Positions 45,600 through 56,386 of a stretch of 64,000 nucleotides of DNA are shown in pieces; position 1 is the stretch's first letter, and every line of letters starts with the position of its first letter. Position numbers and translations under genes: made by a program. The notes beneath the pieces are model-generated. The model saw nothing but the letters and a program-made list of their open reading frames with translations, was not told where the DNA came from and ran no database searches. Source of the stretch: Mycolicibacterium frederiksbergense (GTDB lineage: Bacteria; Actinomycetota; Actinomycetes; Mycobacteriales; Mycobacteriaceae); assembly GCF_029893345.1 (NCBI RefSeq), contig NZ_JARXVE010000003.1, forward strand, positions 434,001-498,000, in the 5' to 3' direction.

Positions 45600-46448
45600 A
45601 TGACTTCTCCATACAGCGCTGATGCGAGCGCACAGCCGATCGACGACGTCGTCGGGGTCGAGTTGACCATCGACGGGATCCTGGTGGTCGCCGACAAGCT
45701 GGGACTGACCGATTTCCCGCCCTCGATGGGCATCCGGTTGAACATTCCGCAGCCCGATCTGCGCGACATCGTCTGGGAACAGGTAGCCCGCGATCTCACG
45801 GCGCAGGGTGTGCTGGATGTCTTCGGCAACCCGCATCCGGAAGTGGCTGCCATGCTCGACACCCTGAGCCGGCCCGACCGCACCCTGGAGGGGCGTTGGT
45901 GGCGCCGCGACCTCGGCGGAAAGATGATCCGGTTCGTGGTGTGTCGCAAGGCCGGTCGGCATGTTGTCGCGGCCCGGGACAACGACATGCTGGTGCTGCA
46001 GCGGGTGGCGGCCCAGGTCGGTCTGGCAGGCATGGTGATGACCGTCCTCGGGGAAGGCAGCCCCGCCAACGTCGAGCCGCTGACCGGCGTCGCGGCGACC
46101 CTGGCCAACTGCCGGACCGCCGACGAGCTCACCGGCTACGGGATCCCGCCGACCTCGGCCCGGGTATACGCGAACATCATCTCCGAACCGGACAGCTGGG
46201 TGGAGCTGGTGGCGACCGAGCGGCATCCCGGCGGCACCACCTCTCAGGTGGACGTGGCCGCCGGTGTGCTCGACTCCAAGCAGGGGCGCATCGTGTCAAT
46301 CCCGCGTCGAGTCAATGGCGAGCTCTACGGCAGCTTCCTGACCGGCACCAAGGACAATCTGCAGCGCGCTCTGGACGGTCTGGTCGAGTTCCTGCCGTCA
46401 GGCTCGTGGTTCGACAAGTCCGATTCGGATAGCTCCTACCTGCACTGA
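45600..46448 (+). CDS. espG1: ESX-1 PE/PPE chaperone EspG1
   Basis: A 282-residue EspG family protein. EspG binds the tip of PPE proteins in PE/PPE dimers and keeps them soluble for export; here the clients would be PE35/PPE68. Family features: VVGVELTIDGILVVADKLGL at ~19-38, SMGIRLNIPQ, and VDVAAGVLDSKQGRIVSIPR, with a final FLPSGSWFD. The length matches M. tuberculosis EspG1 (283). The ATG at 45600 follows GAGGGG. It lies between espF and espH, the standard order. Confidence 0.93.
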   Translation: MTSPYSADASAQPIDDVVGVELTIDGILVVADKLGLTDFPPSMGIRLNIPQPDLRDIVWEQVARDLTAQGVLDVFGNPHPEVAAMLDTLSRPDRTLEGRWWRRDLGGKMIRFVVCRKAGRHVVAARDNDMLVLQRVAAQVGLAGMVMTVLGEGSPANVEPLTGVAATLANCRTADELTGYGIPPTSARVYANIISEPDSWVELVATERHPGGTTSQVDVAAGVLDSKQGRIVSIPRRVNGELYGSFLTGTKDNLQRALDGLVEFLPSGSWFDKSDSDSSYLH

Positions 46449-46462
46449 AAGAGGCTGCCACG

Positions 46463-46948
46463 GTGGGTGACTTACCGCCACATCATCCGGACGACGATGA
46501 CAACTACGACAGCCTCTCGGCGCTGGATTTCCCCTGCCCCGACGACGGTTCGGAGGACTTGGGTCTGGATGCGCTCCCAACCGACGACGTCGAGAACCAG
46601 GACGAGGAACTTGCCACACCGCTGTTCACGGTCACCAATCCGCCCGAGACCGTCACGGTGACTGCATTCATGGACGGCCGGGTACACCGGATCGCGCTCT
46701 CACCGAGAGCCACCGACACCACCGAACGCGATCTCGCCGACGAGATCCTCGTGATTGCGGATCTGGCCGCTCAGCAGGCCAAGTCCGCCCAGTACTCGTT
46801 CATGCTCGCGGGAATGCGCGAGCATGGTCACGACGACGCGGCGACCCGCGATTTTTTGACCCGTGACCTGAATCTGCCCACCCCGGAGCAGGCCGATGAT
46901 GCTCGGGCCCAGGTCTTTTCGACGCGTTATGGAGGCGACCATGGTTGA
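46463..46948 (+). CDS. espH: ESX-1 associated protein EspH
   Basis: A 161-residue acidic protein. The N-terminal half is Asp-rich (DDDDNYDSLSALDF and PCPDDGSEDLGLDALPTDDV). The C-terminal half has a small alpha/beta part (VTVTAFMDGRVHRIALS) resembling the YbaB/EspH-type fold. It is a cytosolic ESX-1 chaperone-like factor; in M. marinum EspH was linked to secretion of EspE/EspF. The start is GTG at 46463. Its last eight bases overlap eccA1. Confidence 0.85.
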   Translation: MGDLPPHHPDDDDNYDSLSALDFPCPDDGSEDLGLDALPTDDVENQDEELATPLFTVTNPPETVTVTAFMDGRVHRIALSPRATDTTERDLADEILVIADLAAQQAKSAQYSFMLAGMREHGHDDAATRDFLTRDLNLPTPEQADDARAQVFSTRYGGDHG

Positions 46949-48665
46949 CCACCTCGCTGGGATGTTCGGCACCGCGGTCGGGATGCTGAGCAGCTCCCCG
47001 GCCCGTTCGCTGGAAATGTTCACCGAGATCACCAATTACGACGAAACCGCGTGCGACGCGTGGGTCGGGCGGATCCGGTGTGGTGACACCGACCGGGTGA
47101 CGTTGTTCCGGGCCTGGTATTCGCGATCGAACTTCGGCCAGTTGGCCGGTGCGGCCGAGATCTCGATGAACGGCGTCGGCGCGCGGATCCCGATCGGCGG
47201 GATCTACGGCCGCGATATCTCCTACCCGATCAACTCGCCGCTGGCGATCACCATGGGCTTCGCCGTCCAGGAGGCGGCCGAGGGCAACTACGCCGACGCG
47301 ATGGAGACCCTGGAGGATGCTCCGGCCGGGGGCTCCGACCATCTGGTGTCTTGGGTCAAGGCGGTGATTTACGGTGCGGCGCAACGCTGGACCGATGTGA
47401 TCGATCAGGTGCGCGGTGCCGATCAGTGGCCGGACAAGTTCCTGGCTGCCGCGGCCGGTGTGGCGCACGGGGTGGCGGCGGCCAACCTGGGGCTGTTCAC
47501 CGAGGCCGATCGCAGGCTGACCGAGGCCAACGACACGCCGGCTGGTCAGGCGTGCGCACCGGCGATCGCCTGGTACCTGGCGATGGCCCGGCGCTACCAG
47601 GGCAACGAGGAGTCCGCCCAGGTCCTGCTGGAATGGCTGCAGGCGAACTTCCCTGAACCCAAAGTCACTGCGGCGCTGCGCGATCCGGCGTATCGACTGG
47701 AGACCACCACCGCCGAGAAGATCGCTGCCCGCACCGACCCCTGGGATCCGTCCAGTGTGGTGGCCGATACCTCGGCCCGGGAAAAGCTGCTGGCCGAGGC
47801 GCAGGCCGAGCTCGATCGTCAGATCGGTCTGAGCCGGGTCAAGGAACAGATCGAGGCCTACCGGGCGGCCACCCAGATGGCCAGGATCCGGGCCGCTCGC
47901 GGCATGAAGGTGGCCCAGACCTCCAAGCACATGATCTTCGCCGGGCCGCCGGGTACGGGTAAGACCACGATCGCGCGGGTGGTGGCCAACATCCTGGCCG
48001 GCCTCGGGGTGATTTCCGAACCCAAGCTGATCGAGACCTCCCGCAAGGATTTCGTCGCCGAGTACGAGGGTCAGTCGGCGGTCAAGACGGCCAAGACCAT
48101 CGACCGCGCGCTGGGCGGGGTGCTGTTCATCGACGAGGCCTACACCCTGGTGCAGGAGCGTGACGGCCGGGCCGACCCGTTCGGCACCGAGGCGCTGGAC
48201 ACCCTGCTGGCCCGGATGGAGAACGACCGCGACCGGCTGGTGGTGATCATCGCCGGCTACAGCAACGACATCGACCGGCTGCTGGAAACCAACGACGGCC
48301 TGCGTTCGCGGTTCGCCACCCGCATCGAATTCGACTCCTATTCGCCCGACGACATCGTGGAGATCGCCAAAGTCATTGCAAAAGCGAATGATTCACAGCT
48401 CGACGACATCGCGGCCAAGCGCGTGCACGAGGCGGCGTCGCTGTTGAGTCAGCGGACCCTGAACGGCAAACCGGCGCTGGACATCGCCGGCAACGGCCGT
48501 TACGCACGGCAGCTGGTGGAGGCCGGCGAGCAGAACCGCGATATGCGGCTGTCCCGGTCCTTGGACTTCGAGAACCTGGCCGTCGAGCAGCTCAGCGAGA
48601 TCAACGGGGAAGACATGGCAGCGGCGATCGCGGCGGTGCACAGCCGCCTGAACATCGGCGAGTAG
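46941..48665 (+). CDS. eccA1: ESX-1 AAA+ ATPase EccA1
   Basis: A 574-residue protein (M. tuberculosis EccA1 has 573). An N-terminal TPR-like helical domain (~1-280) starts MVDHLAGMFGTAVGML and includes FTEITNYDETACDAW. A C-terminal CbxX/CfqX AAA+ domain follows, with Walker A GPPGTGKTT at 335-343 and Walker B LFIDEAY with Asp398-Glu399; RSRFATRIEF contains a likely arginine finger. It is a cytosolic ATPase that helps ESX-1 substrates, perhaps by dissociating EspG from PE/PPE. I use ATG 46941, preceded by GGAGGCGACC and eight bases inside espH; the frame continues upstream but without family support. Confidence 0.96.
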   Translation: MVDHLAGMFGTAVGMLSSSPARSLEMFTEITNYDETACDAWVGRIRCGDTDRVTLFRAWYSRSNFGQLAGAAEISMNGVGARIPIGGIYGRDISYPINSPLAITMGFAVQEAAEGNYADAMETLEDAPAGGSDHLVSWVKAVIYGAAQRWTDVIDQVRGADQWPDKFLAAAAGVAHGVAAANLGLFTEADRRLTEANDTPAGQACAPAIAWYLAMARRYQGNEESAQVLLEWLQANFPEPKVTAALRDPAYRLETTTAEKIAARTDPWDPSSVVADTSAREKLLAEAQAELDRQIGLSRVKEQIEAYRAATQMARIRAARGMKVAQTSKHMIFAGPPGTGKTTIARVVANILAGLGVISEPKLIETSRKDFVAEYEGQSAVKTAKTIDRALGGVLFIDEAYTLVQERDGRADPFGTEALDTLLARMENDRDRLVVIIAGYSNDIDRLLETNDGLRSRFATRIEFDSYSPDDIVEIAKVIAKANDSQLDDIAAKRVHEAASLLSQRTLNGKPALDIAGNGRYARQLVEAGEQNRDMRLSRSLDFENLAVEQLSEINGEDMAAAIAAVHSRLNIGE

Positions 48666-48668
48666 GCG

Positions 48669-50111
48669 ATGGCAGGCTTCCGGCTCACCACCAAGGTCCA
48701 GGTCAGCGGCTGGCGTTTCCTGCTTCGCCGCGTCGAGCACGCGATCGTGCGCCGGGATACCCGGATGTTCGACGATCCGCTGCAGTTCTACAGCCGCGCG
48801 GTTTTCGCCGGAGTCGTGGTCTCGGTGCTGATCTGCCTGGGTGCGGGGTTGATGGCGTACTTCAAGCCGCTGGGCAAGCAGGGCAGTGACCAGTTGTTGG
48901 TGGACCGCACCACCAATCAGCTCTATGTGATGCTGCCGGGCAGCAATCTGCTGCGCCCGGCGTACAACCTGACCTCGGCCCGGCTGGCCCTGGGCAACTC
49001 CGGTAACCCGGCGGCGGTGAAGTCCGAGGAGCTCAACCGGTTGCCCAAGGGGCAGCCGATCGGCATCCCCGGTGCGCCGTATGCCACGCCGACCGGTGTG
49101 CCCGCCTCGCGGTGGACGCTGTGTGACACCGTGGCCAAGCCGGACAGTGCCGCACCCAAGGTGGAAACCTCGATCCTGATCAGGTCGCTGGCCACGGATC
49201 TGGCGGTCGGCCCGATGCGGGACAACCAGGGCATGCTGGTGTCGTTCGAAGGCGCCAACTGGCTGGTCACCGCGGATGGCCGGCACAGCATCGACCTGTC
49301 CGACCGCGCGGTGAGTTCGGCAGTGGGCATTCCGGTCACCGCGAAGGCCACCCCGGTGTCGGAGGGATTGTTCAACGCGCTGGCGAATATGGGTCCGTGG
49401 CAGCTACCCGGGATTCCCGCCGCGGGTGCGCCGAATACCGTTGGGCTGCCGGCGAATCTGGTGATCGGCTCGGTGTTCCAGACGGCCACCGAATCCGATC
49501 CGCAGCACTATGTGGTGTTGCCGGACGGGGTGGCCCGGGTCAACGCCACCACCGCCGCGGCGCTGCGAGCCACCAACTCCTACGGTCTGCTGCAGCCGCC
49601 GCCGGTGGAGGCCAGCGTGGTCGCCAAGATCGCCGAGCAGGTGTACGTCTCGCCGCTGCCGGACAAGCCGCTGGAAGTGCTGTTGCGTCAGGACACGCCC
49701 GTGCTGTGCTGGGCCTGGCAGCGCGAACCCGGCGATCAAGCGCCCAAGACGACGGTCATCGCCGGTCGCCGGCTGCCGATACCGTCATCCGCGGTCGGCA
49801 CCGGGATCGACCAGATCGACGGTGACGCAGCGGTGTACATCGAGGGCGGTCAGTTCGTCCGGCTGCAATCGCCGGACCCCCGGGTGGGCGAGAGCCTGTA
49901 CTACATCGACCCGCAGGGAGTGCGGTACGGCATCGCCAACGACGATGCCGCCAAGAATCTGGGCTTGTCCGGTGCGGTGAACGCGCCGTGGCAGGTGGTC
50001 GGGCTGCTGGTGGAGGGCCCGGTGCTGTCGAAGGACGCGGCGCTGCTGGAGCACGACACGCTGCCTGCCGACCCGAATCCGCGCAAAGTCGAAAGCAAGC
50101 AGGGCTCATGA
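48669..50111 (+). CDS. eccB1: ESX-1 membrane core component EccB1
   Basis: A 480-residue protein equal in length to M. tuberculosis EccB1. A short cytoplasmic N-terminus ([20 protein letters not shown]) is followed by one transmembrane helix at ~44-66 ([17 protein letters not shown]) and a large periplasmic domain of the R1-R4 repeat type. A Cys pair, CDT near residue 155 and LCWAW near 347, could form the disulfide known in EccB1. Its ATG is three bases after the eccA1 stop, and its stop overlaps eccCa1 (ATGA). Confidence 0.96.
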   Translation: MAGFRLTTKVQVSGWRFLLRRVEHAIVRRDTRMFDDPLQFYSRAVFAGVVVSVLICLGAGLMAYFKPLGKQGSDQLLVDRTTNQLYVMLPGSNLLRPAYNLTSARLALGNSGNPAAVKSEELNRLPKGQPIGIPGAPYATPTGVPASRWTLCDTVAKPDSAAPKVETSILIRSLATDLAVGPMRDNQGMLVSFEGANWLVTADGRHSIDLSDRAVSSAVGIPVTAKATPVSEGLFNALANMGPWQLPGIPAAGAPNTVGLPANLVIGSVFQTATESDPQHYVVLPDGVARVNATTAAALRATNSYGLLQPPPVEASVVAKIAEQVYVSPLPDKPLEVLLRQDTPVLCWAWQREPGDQAPKTTVIAGRRLPIPSSAVGTGIDQIDGDAAVYIEGGQFVRLQSPDPRVGESLYYIDPQGVRYGIANDDAAKNLGLSGAVNAPWQVVGLLVEGPVLSKDAALLEHDTLPADPNPRKVESKQGS

Positions 50112-52336
50112 CGACGAAAAAGTTCACCCCGACGATCAAGCGGGGTCCGCGGCTGACACCGGGCGAAATCAATGTCGCCGCACCGGATGACCTCGGCATC
50201 GAGATCCCGCCGTCCGGAATGCAGAAGGCCATGCCCTATGTCATGGGCGGCTGCATGCTCGGCATGATCGCGATCATGATCTTCACCGGTGTGCGTCAGC
50301 TGTCGCCGTACATGCTGATGATGCCGCTGATGATGATCATGGGCACGGTCGGTGTCATGTCCGGCGGCGGTCCCGGTGGTAAGAAGGTCCCGGAAATCAA
50401 TGCCGACCGTAAGGAATATCTGCGGTATCTGGCCGGGCTGCGGTCCCGGGTGACGTCGTCGGCCTCGGCGCAGGTGGCGTTCTTCGGTTACCACGCACCG
50501 CATCCCGACGATCTGCTGTCGATCATCGGCACCCACCGGCAGTGGTCGCGCCAGGCCAACTCGGACTTCTACGCCGCCGCCCGAATCGGGATCGGCTCCG
50601 AGATCGCGGTGGACCGGTTGCTCAAGCCGAACACCAGCGGGGAGCTGGCCGGTCCGCAGGGCGCGCCGCAGCCGCACCTGGAGCCGGTGAGCCACATGTG
50701 GGTGACGAAGTTCCTGCGTACCCACGGGTTGGTCCATGATTGCCCGAAACTTGTTCAGCTGCGGACGTTTCCGACCATCGCCATCGGTGGTGACCCGGAC
50801 GGCGCGGCGGGTCTGCTGACCGCGATGATCTGTCATCTGGCGGTGTTCCAGCCGCCGGACCTGCTGCAGATCCGGGTGCTCACCGACAATCCCGAAGATC
50901 CGAACTGGTCCTGGCTGAAGTGGCTGCCGCACGTGCAGCATCAGACCGACACCGACGCGGCTGGGCCTACCCGGCTGGTGTACACCCGCCCCGACGGGCT
51001 GAGTGACCTGACCGCGCGCGGCCCGCACAGCGCGGATGCCGCACCCGGTGGCCCGTACGTGATCGTGGTCGACCTGACCGGCGGCAAGGCCGGTTTCCCG
51101 GTCGACGGCCGGGCCGGGGTCACGGTGCTCACGCTGGGGAATCACCGCGGGTCGGCCTACCGCCTGCGGGTCGACGCCGACGGCACCGCCGACGACAAGC
51201 TGCCGAACCAGAACTACCGCGAGGTGACGCGGGTGGTGGATCGGATGACCCCGGCGCAGGCCGGCCGGATCGCCCGCAAGCTGGCGGGTTGGTCGATCAC
51301 CGGGACGATCATCGACAAGAACGTCCGGGTGCAGAAGAAAGTCTCCAAGGAATGGCATCACCTGGTGGGCGCCAAGTCGGTGGAGGAGGTGACCCCGGCG
51401 CGTTGGCGGATGTTCACTGACACCGACCATGATCGGCTCAAGATCCCGTTCGGCCACGAGCTCAAGTCCGGCGAGGTGATGAAGCTGGACATCAAGGAGG
51501 GCGCGGAGTTCGGTGGCGGTCCGCACGGCATGCTCATCGGTACCACCGGCTCGGGTAAGTCGGAGTTCCTGCGCACGATGATCCTGTCGCTGGTGGCCAC
51601 CCACCATCCCGACCAGATCAACCTGCTGCTCACCGACTTCAAGGGTGGTTCGACCTTCCTGGGCATGGAGAAGCTGCCGCACACCGCGGCCGTCGTCACC
51701 AACATGGAAGAAGAGGCCGAACTGGTCGGCCGTATGGGCGAGGTGCTCACCGGTGAGCTCGACCGGCGCCAGCAGATTCTGCGTCAGGCCGGTATGCAGG
51801 TGGGTGCCGCGGGTGCGCTTTCCGGTGTGGCCGAGTACGAGAAGCATCGTGAGCGTGGTGCGGACCTTCCGCCGTTGCCGACGCTGTTCGTGGTGGTCGA
51901 CGAGTTCGCCGAGCTGCTGCAGAACCACCCCGACTTCATCCAGCTGTTCGACCGGATCTGCCGCGTCGGTCGGTCGCTGCGCGTGCACCTGCTGCTGGCC
52001 ACCCAGTCGCTGAACACCGGCGGCGTGCGGATCGACAAGCTCGAGCCCAACCTCACCTACCGAATCGCGTTGCGTACCACCAGCTCTGCCGAGTCCAAGG
52101 CGGTGATCGGCACGCCCGAGGCGCAGTACATCACGAACAAGGAGAGCGGCGTCGGGTTCCTGCGGGTGGGTATGGAGGACCCGGTGAAGTTCAGCACCCT
52201 GTATACCGGCGCCAACTATGTGCCCGAGGTGGAGGACTCCGTGGACGGCGAGGCCAGGCCTCGGGAGAAGCGGCAGGCCCGGGTGCGGATTCATCAGTTC
52301 ACCACGACCCCGATTTTTGATACGGCGGTGAGTTAG
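50108..52336 (+). CDS. eccCa1: ESX-1 FtsK/SpoIIIE ATPase subunit EccCa1
   Basis: A 742-residue protein with two transmembrane helices near residues 38-58 and 62-80 ([18 protein letters not shown] and [17 protein letters not shown]) and an FtsK-like ATPase. Walker A is GTTGSGKS at 478-485 and Walker B is in [11 protein letters not shown]. It forms the motor of the ESX-1 pore together with EccCb1; this split into Ca and Cb is specific to ESX-1. The start at 50108 overlaps the eccB1 stop; a frame beginning further upstream only overlaps eccB1. Confidence 0.97.
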   Translation: MTTKKFTPTIKRGPRLTPGEINVAAPDDLGIEIPPSGMQKAMPYVMGGCMLGMIAIMIFTGVRQLSPYMLMMPLMMIMGTVGVMSGGGPGGKKVPEINADRKEYLRYLAGLRSRVTSSASAQVAFFGYHAPHPDDLLSIIGTHRQWSRQANSDFYAAARIGIGSEIAVDRLLKPNTSGELAGPQGAPQPHLEPVSHMWVTKFLRTHGLVHDCPKLVQLRTFPTIAIGGDPDGAAGLLTAMICHLAVFQPPDLLQIRVLTDNPEDPNWSWLKWLPHVQHQTDTDAAGPTRLVYTRPDGLSDLTARGPHSADAAPGGPYVIVVDLTGGKAGFPVDGRAGVTVLTLGNHRGSAYRLRVDADGTADDKLPNQNYREVTRVVDRMTPAQAGRIARKLAGWSITGTIIDKNVRVQKKVSKEWHHLVGAKSVEEVTPARWRMFTDTDHDRLKIPFGHELKSGEVMKLDIKEGAEFGGGPHGMLIGTTGSGKSEFLRTMILSLVATHHPDQINLLLTDFKGGSTFLGMEKLPHTAAVVTNMEEEAELVGRMGEVLTGELDRRQQILRQAGMQVGAAGALSGVAEYEKHRERGADLPPLPTLFVVVDEFAELLQNHPDFIQLFDRICRVGRSLRVHLLLATQSLNTGGVRIDKLEPNLTYRIALRTTSSAESKAVIGTPEAQYITNKESGVGFLRVGMEDPVKFSTLYTGANYVPEVEDSVDGEARPREKRQARVRIHQFTTTPIFDTAVS

Positions 52337-52373
52337 CAATGAGGGCCAGCGAGGAGCCGGAGGCGGATCGCGC

Positions 52374-54155
52374 ATGAGTACAGACGCTGAACCCAGGGTG
52401 TTGCGTGAGGTCGTCCTCGGGCAGTTGGGCACCGGTGAGAGCCGCGCCTACAAGATGTGGCTGCCGCCGCTGACCGACCCGACTCCGGTCAACGAGTTGA
52501 TCGAACGCGATCACCAGCGTCAGCAGTTGCGCTTCCCGCTCGGAATCATGGATGAGCCGCGCCGGCACCGGCAGGACATCTGGGGCGTCGACGTCTCGGC
52601 GGCCGGCGGCAACATCGCCATCGGCGGCGCCCCGCAGACCGGCAAGTCGACCTTCCTGCAGACGCTGATCCTGTCCGCCGCAGCGACTCACACGCCGCGG
52701 CAGGTGCAGTTCTACTGCATCGACCTCGGCGGTGGTGGCCTGATGTACATGGAAGACCTGCCGCACGTGGGTGGCGTGGCCACCCGTGCCGAACCGGACC
52801 GGGTCAACCGGGTCGCGGCCGAGGTCAAGGCGGTGCTGAGGGCGCGCGAGCAGGTGTTCAAGCAATACCGCGTGGGCTCCATCGCGTCCTACCGCGAGAT
52901 GCGCGAGGATCCGAACAACCCGGCCGCCCAGGATCCGTTCGGTGACGTCTTCCTCGTGATCGACGGCTGGCCGGCGTTCGTGGCCGAGTTCCCCGACCTG
53001 GAGCCGACGGTGCAGGACCTGGCCGGTCAGGGGCTGGCGTACGGCGTGCACGTCATCATCTCCACCCCGCGTTGGACCGAGCTCAAGTCCCGCGTGCGTG
53101 ACTACCTGGGCACCAAGGTCGAGTTCCGCCTCGGCGATGTCAACGAAACCCAGATCGACCGGATCACCCGGGACATCCCGGCGAACCGCCCCGGCCGGGC
53201 CGTCTCGTTGGAGAAGCACCACCTGATGATCGGGGTGCCCCGGCTGGACGGAGTGCACAGCGCCGACAACATCGTCGAGGCCATCTCGGCGGGTGTGCAG
53301 GAGGTGGCTGCCCGTCACACCGACCAGGCACCGCAGGTGCGGGTGCTGCCGGAACGGATTTACCTGCATCAGCTCGATCCGAATCCGCCGGGACCCGACG
53401 CGGACTACCGGACCCGCTGGCAGGTGCCGATGGGCGTGCGCGAGTCCGACCTCACGGTTGCCTACAACCAGATGAATATGACGCCGCACCTGCTGATCTT
53501 CGGAGCTCCGAAGTCGGGCAAGACCACCATCGCGCATGCGGTGGCGAAGGCGATCTGCAGTCGCAACAGTCCAGACCAGGTCCGATTCATGCTGGCGGAC
53601 TACCGGTCGGGCTTGCTCGACGCCGTGCCCGAGTCGCATCTGCTGGCTGCCGGCGCGATCAACCGCAACAGCGCCTCGCTGGAGGAGTCGATCAAGGCGC
53701 TGGCCGTCAACCTGCAGAAGCGGTTGCCGCCACCGGATCTGACCACCGCGCAGCTGCGGTCGCGGTCCTGGTGGAGCGGTCCGGACATCGTGCTGCTGGT
53801 CGATGACTGGCACATGATCGTGGCGGCCGCGGGCATGATGTCGCCGATGGCGCCGCTGGGCCCGCTGTTGCCGGCGGCGGCCGATATCGGCCTGCACATC
53901 ATCGCGACGTGTCAGATGAGCCAGGCGCACCGGGCCACGATGGACAAGTTCGTCGGAGCCGCGTATGGCGCCGGTTCACCGACCTTGTTCCTGTCCGGCG
54001 AGAAGAACGACTTCCCGTCGCGGGAGATCATCGTCAAGAAAAGGCCGCCTGGCCAGGCGTTCCTGGTCGGTCCGGATGGCAAGGAAGTCATTCAGGCGGC
54101 CTATGTCGATCCGCCCGACGAAGAAGTGTTCGCAGGACCCCCAGAGGGCAGTTAG
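52374..54155 (+). CDS. eccCb1: ESX-1 ATPase subunit EccCb1
   Basis: A 593-residue soluble protein with two more FtsK-type nucleotide-binding domains: GGAPQTGKS at residues 84-92 and [10 protein letters not shown] at about 376-385. The DFKGG-like block of the first is [20 protein letters not shown]. The last domain is the one known to bind the C-terminal signal of EsxB. M. tuberculosis EccCb1 has 591 residues. It starts with ATG at 52374, 37 bases after eccCa1. Confidence 0.97.
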   Translation: MSTDAEPRVLREVVLGQLGTGESRAYKMWLPPLTDPTPVNELIERDHQRQQLRFPLGIMDEPRRHRQDIWGVDVSAAGGNIAIGGAPQTGKSTFLQTLILSAAATHTPRQVQFYCIDLGGGGLMYMEDLPHVGGVATRAEPDRVNRVAAEVKAVLRAREQVFKQYRVGSIASYREMREDPNNPAAQDPFGDVFLVIDGWPAFVAEFPDLEPTVQDLAGQGLAYGVHVIISTPRWTELKSRVRDYLGTKVEFRLGDVNETQIDRITRDIPANRPGRAVSLEKHHLMIGVPRLDGVHSADNIVEAISAGVQEVAARHTDQAPQVRVLPERIYLHQLDPNPPGPDADYRTRWQVPMGVRESDLTVAYNQMNMTPHLLIFGAPKSGKTTIAHAVAKAICSRNSPDQVRFMLADYRSGLLDAVPESHLLAAGAINRNSASLEESIKALAVNLQKRLPPPDLTTAQLRSRSWWSGPDIVLLVDDWHMIVAAAGMMSPMAPLGPLLPAAADIGLHIIATCQMSQAHRATMDKFVGAAYGAGSPTLFLSGEKNDFPSREIIVKKRPPGQAFLVGPDGKEVIQAAYVDPPDEEVFAGPPEGS

Positions 54156-54201
54156 TATTCATTCAACGCACTCAGCAACGCTGGCGGCGGCCCGTCAGCA
54201 A

Positions 54202-54223
54202 AGGAATCGGGGGACAGATTCCT
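54202..54223. promoter_or_regulatory. Hairpin in the eccCb1-PE35 gap
   Basis: AGGAATC (54202-54208) and GATTCCT (54217-54223) form a perfect seven-base stem with an eight-base loop in the 149-base gap before PE35. It could mark a processing or weak termination site, or the leader of a separate PE35-PPE68-esxBA transcript. Confidence 0.35.
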
Positions 54224-54304
54224 GGACGGCTTGGCAAATTTCTGCCACGTCGCTAATGAGTGCTTGTCCCCGCGCATTTGGAAACGAAACAGGGGAGCGA
54301 GCAA

Positions 54305-54598
54305 ATGCAACCGATGATGCACAACCCGGGCGCCGAAGCTGTTGCGGCACAGGTAATCGCAAACGCAGCGCGTGGTTTGGCCGGCGGCACCACCGCCACG
54401 GCCGCCGTCACCGCACTGGTTCCGGCCGGCGCTGACGAGGTCTCGGCGATGGCCGCGATGGCCTTCGCCAGCGAGGGCGTCGAGGCGCTCACGGCGAACG
54501 CGTTCGCGCAGGAGGAGCTGACCCGTGCGGGCGGTGCCTATGCGGAGATCGCGGGCATCTACAACGCGGTCGACTCCGCCCAGGCCGGCACGCTGTAG
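54305..54598 (+). CDS. pe35: PE35 protein
   Basis: A 97-residue PE-type protein, partner of PPE68 and ESX-1 substrate. It starts MQPMMHNPGAEAVAAQVIAN at ATG 54305 (AGGGGAGC upstream). The region TALVPAGADEVSAMAAMAFA matches the conserved turn of PE35. As in M. tuberculosis PE35, the literal Pro-Glu near the N-terminus is not present. YAEIAGIYNAVDS near the end is close to, but not exactly, the Y-x3-D/E export motif: YAEIA lacks the acid. Confidence 0.88.
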   Translation: MQPMMHNPGAEAVAAQVIANAARGLAGGTTATAAVTALVPAGADEVSAMAAMAFASEGVEALTANAFAQEELTRAGGAYAEIAGIYNAVDSAQAGTL

Positions 54599-54639
54599 CG
54601 GGTCGCAGGCAACTTCGTCACAGATAGGGTCTTCCAGCA

Positions 54640-55965
54640 ATGGTTATGGCACCGCCGGTCCCACCGACCTGGTTCGCGTTGCCTCCCGAGGTCAACACCG
54701 CGCGTTTGATGGTCGGTGCCGGCCCGGCACCGATGCTCCAGGCGGCAACGGGATGGGAAGGCCTGACCATTCTGCTGGAGACCCAGGCCGACGAACTGGC
54801 CGGCGCACTCAGCAACCTGACATCGTTGTGGAGCGGTACGGCCAGCGAACGTGCTGTCGCTGCGACGATGCCGATGATCATGTGGTTGCGAACGATGGCG
54901 ATGCAGGCGCAGAAGCGGGCACTGCAGGCAAGCGCCCAGGCCAGCTCGTACACCGTGGCTCTGACAACGACTCCGCCGATTCCGGAGATCGAGCAGAACC
55001 ACGTCACCAACGCAACCCTGAATGCGACCAACTTTCTCGGTATCAACACCGTGCCGATCGGGCTGAACGAGATGGACTACTTCGTTCGGATGTGGAATCA
55101 GGCGGCTGGCGCGATGGAGGCCTACCACGCTGAAACCACCCTGAACCTGCTGTTCGAGCCGATCATGCCGATGACGCCCATCGTGATGCCCGGGGTCGGG
55201 GAGTCGGCGGTGGCGGCGGCGCTCGCGTCGACGGCACCTCGGATCGCCGAGGGGCTGCTGCGCAACGCAGTGGTGGAAGGCATCAGTGCCCAAGCCACCA
55301 TCGAATCGGTGGGTTTGGTCGCCGGCAATGCCGCGGCCCAGGCCAATCATGCCGAACAGCGGGCGGTCGGCGCGGCGAGCAAGGGTGAGAACGCCGGGCA
55401 GCAGCAGCAGAAGGATCCGACCGAGAAGACCGGTATGCAGCAGGGCATGCAGATGGTCATGCAGATGGGGCAGCAGGCCGGGCAGCTCGCGGGGCAGCTC
55501 CCGCAAATGCTCCAGAGCCCGATGCAGACACTGACGCAGCCCCTGCAGCAGGTGACCCAGATGGTCAGTCAGTTCTCCAGCATGGGGGGCAGCCAATCGA
55601 GCATGCAGGTCGGGCTGATGGGGGCGACGCCGTTCTCGAACCATCCGCTGGCCGGTGGTACGGGCCCGAGTTCGGGCTCGGGTCTGGTGCGTGCGGCGTC
55701 GCTGCCGGGTGCGCTCGGATCTCCGCCGCGCACGGCGCTGTTGTCCAACATGTTGGGGATCAGCGGGGAGGCCAAGCCGGCCGGCGCGTTCGGTGCGGCT
55801 TCGGGCGCGGCAGGGCCATCGGCACCGGTCGGCGGCGGTGGTGGGGGCGGCGCGCCGATGGCCGGCGGCGGGCAGAACAACAAGAGCGGTGGTTCCAAGA
55901 CCGGGTTGGTCGCACCGACCGCGCTGGCGTACGACCTTTCCGAAGATGGAGACGACGACTGGTAA
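54640..55965 (+). CDS. ppe68: PPE68 protein
   Basis: A 441-residue PPE protein. P15-P16-E17 lies in FALPPEVNTARLM, and the WXG-type turn SLWSG has Trp64. The PPE core covers ~1-185; then a Gln/Met-rich tract (MQQGMQMVMQMGQQAGQLAG) and a Gly/Pro/Ala-rich region, ending in SEDGDDDW as in M. tuberculosis PPE68, which ends in an acidic DDW. It is longer than the 368 residues of M. tuberculosis because of an expanded Gln-Met section. ATG 54640 is used; ATG 54646 is possible. Confidence 0.93.
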   Translation: MVMAPPVPPTWFALPPEVNTARLMVGAGPAPMLQAATGWEGLTILLETQADELAGALSNLTSLWSGTASERAVAATMPMIMWLRTMAMQAQKRALQASAQASSYTVALTTTPPIPEIEQNHVTNATLNATNFLGINTVPIGLNEMDYFVRMWNQAAGAMEAYHAETTLNLLFEPIMPMTPIVMPGVGESAVAAALASTAPRIAEGLLRNAVVEGISAQATIESVGLVAGNAAAQANHAEQRAVGAASKGENAGQQQQKDPTEKTGMQQGMQMVMQMGQQAGQLAGQLPQMLQSPMQTLTQPLQQVTQMVSQFSSMGGSQSSMQVGLMGATPFSNHPLAGGTGPSSGSGLVRAASLPGALGSPPRTALLSNMLGISGEAKPAGAFGAASGAAGPSAPVGGGGGGGAPMAGGGQNNKSGGSKTGLVAPTALAYDLSEDGDDDW

Positions 55966-55985
55966 GTCGTTGGCGACAAAGACTT

Positions 55986-56003
55986 TCCGGCCACCCGGCC
56001 GGA
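55986..56003 (+). promoter_or_regulatory. Hairpin upstream of esxB
   Basis: TCCGGCC (55986-55992) and GGCCGGA (55997-56003) form a perfect seven-base stem with loop ACCC, 51 bases before the esxB ATG. The stretch after it is A-rich (ACAAAGGAAAAAAGGGGAATC) and holds the ribosome-binding site. It could stabilise or process the esxBA message. Confidence 0.4.
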
Positions 56004-56053
56004 GGACTCGCCATATTTTCTGGTGAGGACAAAGGAAAAAAGGGGAATCCAAC

Positions 56054-56356
56054 ATGGCACAGATGAATACAGATGCCGCCGTCCTCGCCAAGGAGGCTGC
56101 AAACTTCGAGCGCATCTCCGGTGAGCTCAAGAGCGTCATCGCTCAGGTGGAGTCGACCGGCAGCTCGCTGGCCGCTCAGATGGTCGGTCAGGCCGGCACC
56201 GCCGCTCAGTCGGCGCTGGCCCGGTTCCACGAGGCTGCTGCCAAGCAGATCCAGGAGCTGAACGACATCTCGAACAACATCCACACCTCGAGCACTCAGT
56301 ACACCAGCACCGACGACGACATGGCCGGCAACCTGGCCTCGTCGATGAACATCTGA
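56054..56356 (+). CDS. esxB: EsxB (CFP-10 homolog)
   Basis: A 100-residue WXG100-type protein forming a heterodimer with EsxA and carrying the ESX-1 export signal. NFERISGELKSVIAQVEST closely matches CFP-10. The export motif Y83-T-S-T-D87 (Y-x3-D) is present. The WXG turn reads Q-M-V-G-Q-A-G, with Met43 where the Trp is expected. The stretch A-rich leader with AGGGGAA provides a strong ribosome-binding site. Confidence 0.97.
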   Translation: MAQMNTDAAVLAKEAANFERISGELKSVIAQVESTGSSLAAQMVGQAGTAAQSALARFHEAAAKQIQELNDISNNIHTSSTQYTSTDDDMAGNLASSMNI

Positions 56357-56386
56357 CCTACCTGACCTCAAGAACGGAGACAAAAC

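Noticed and set aside
49901..52432. Long antisense open frame over eccB1/eccCa1
   Set aside because: Shadow of the conserved ecc genes; composition is Arg/His/Gln-rich without motifs.
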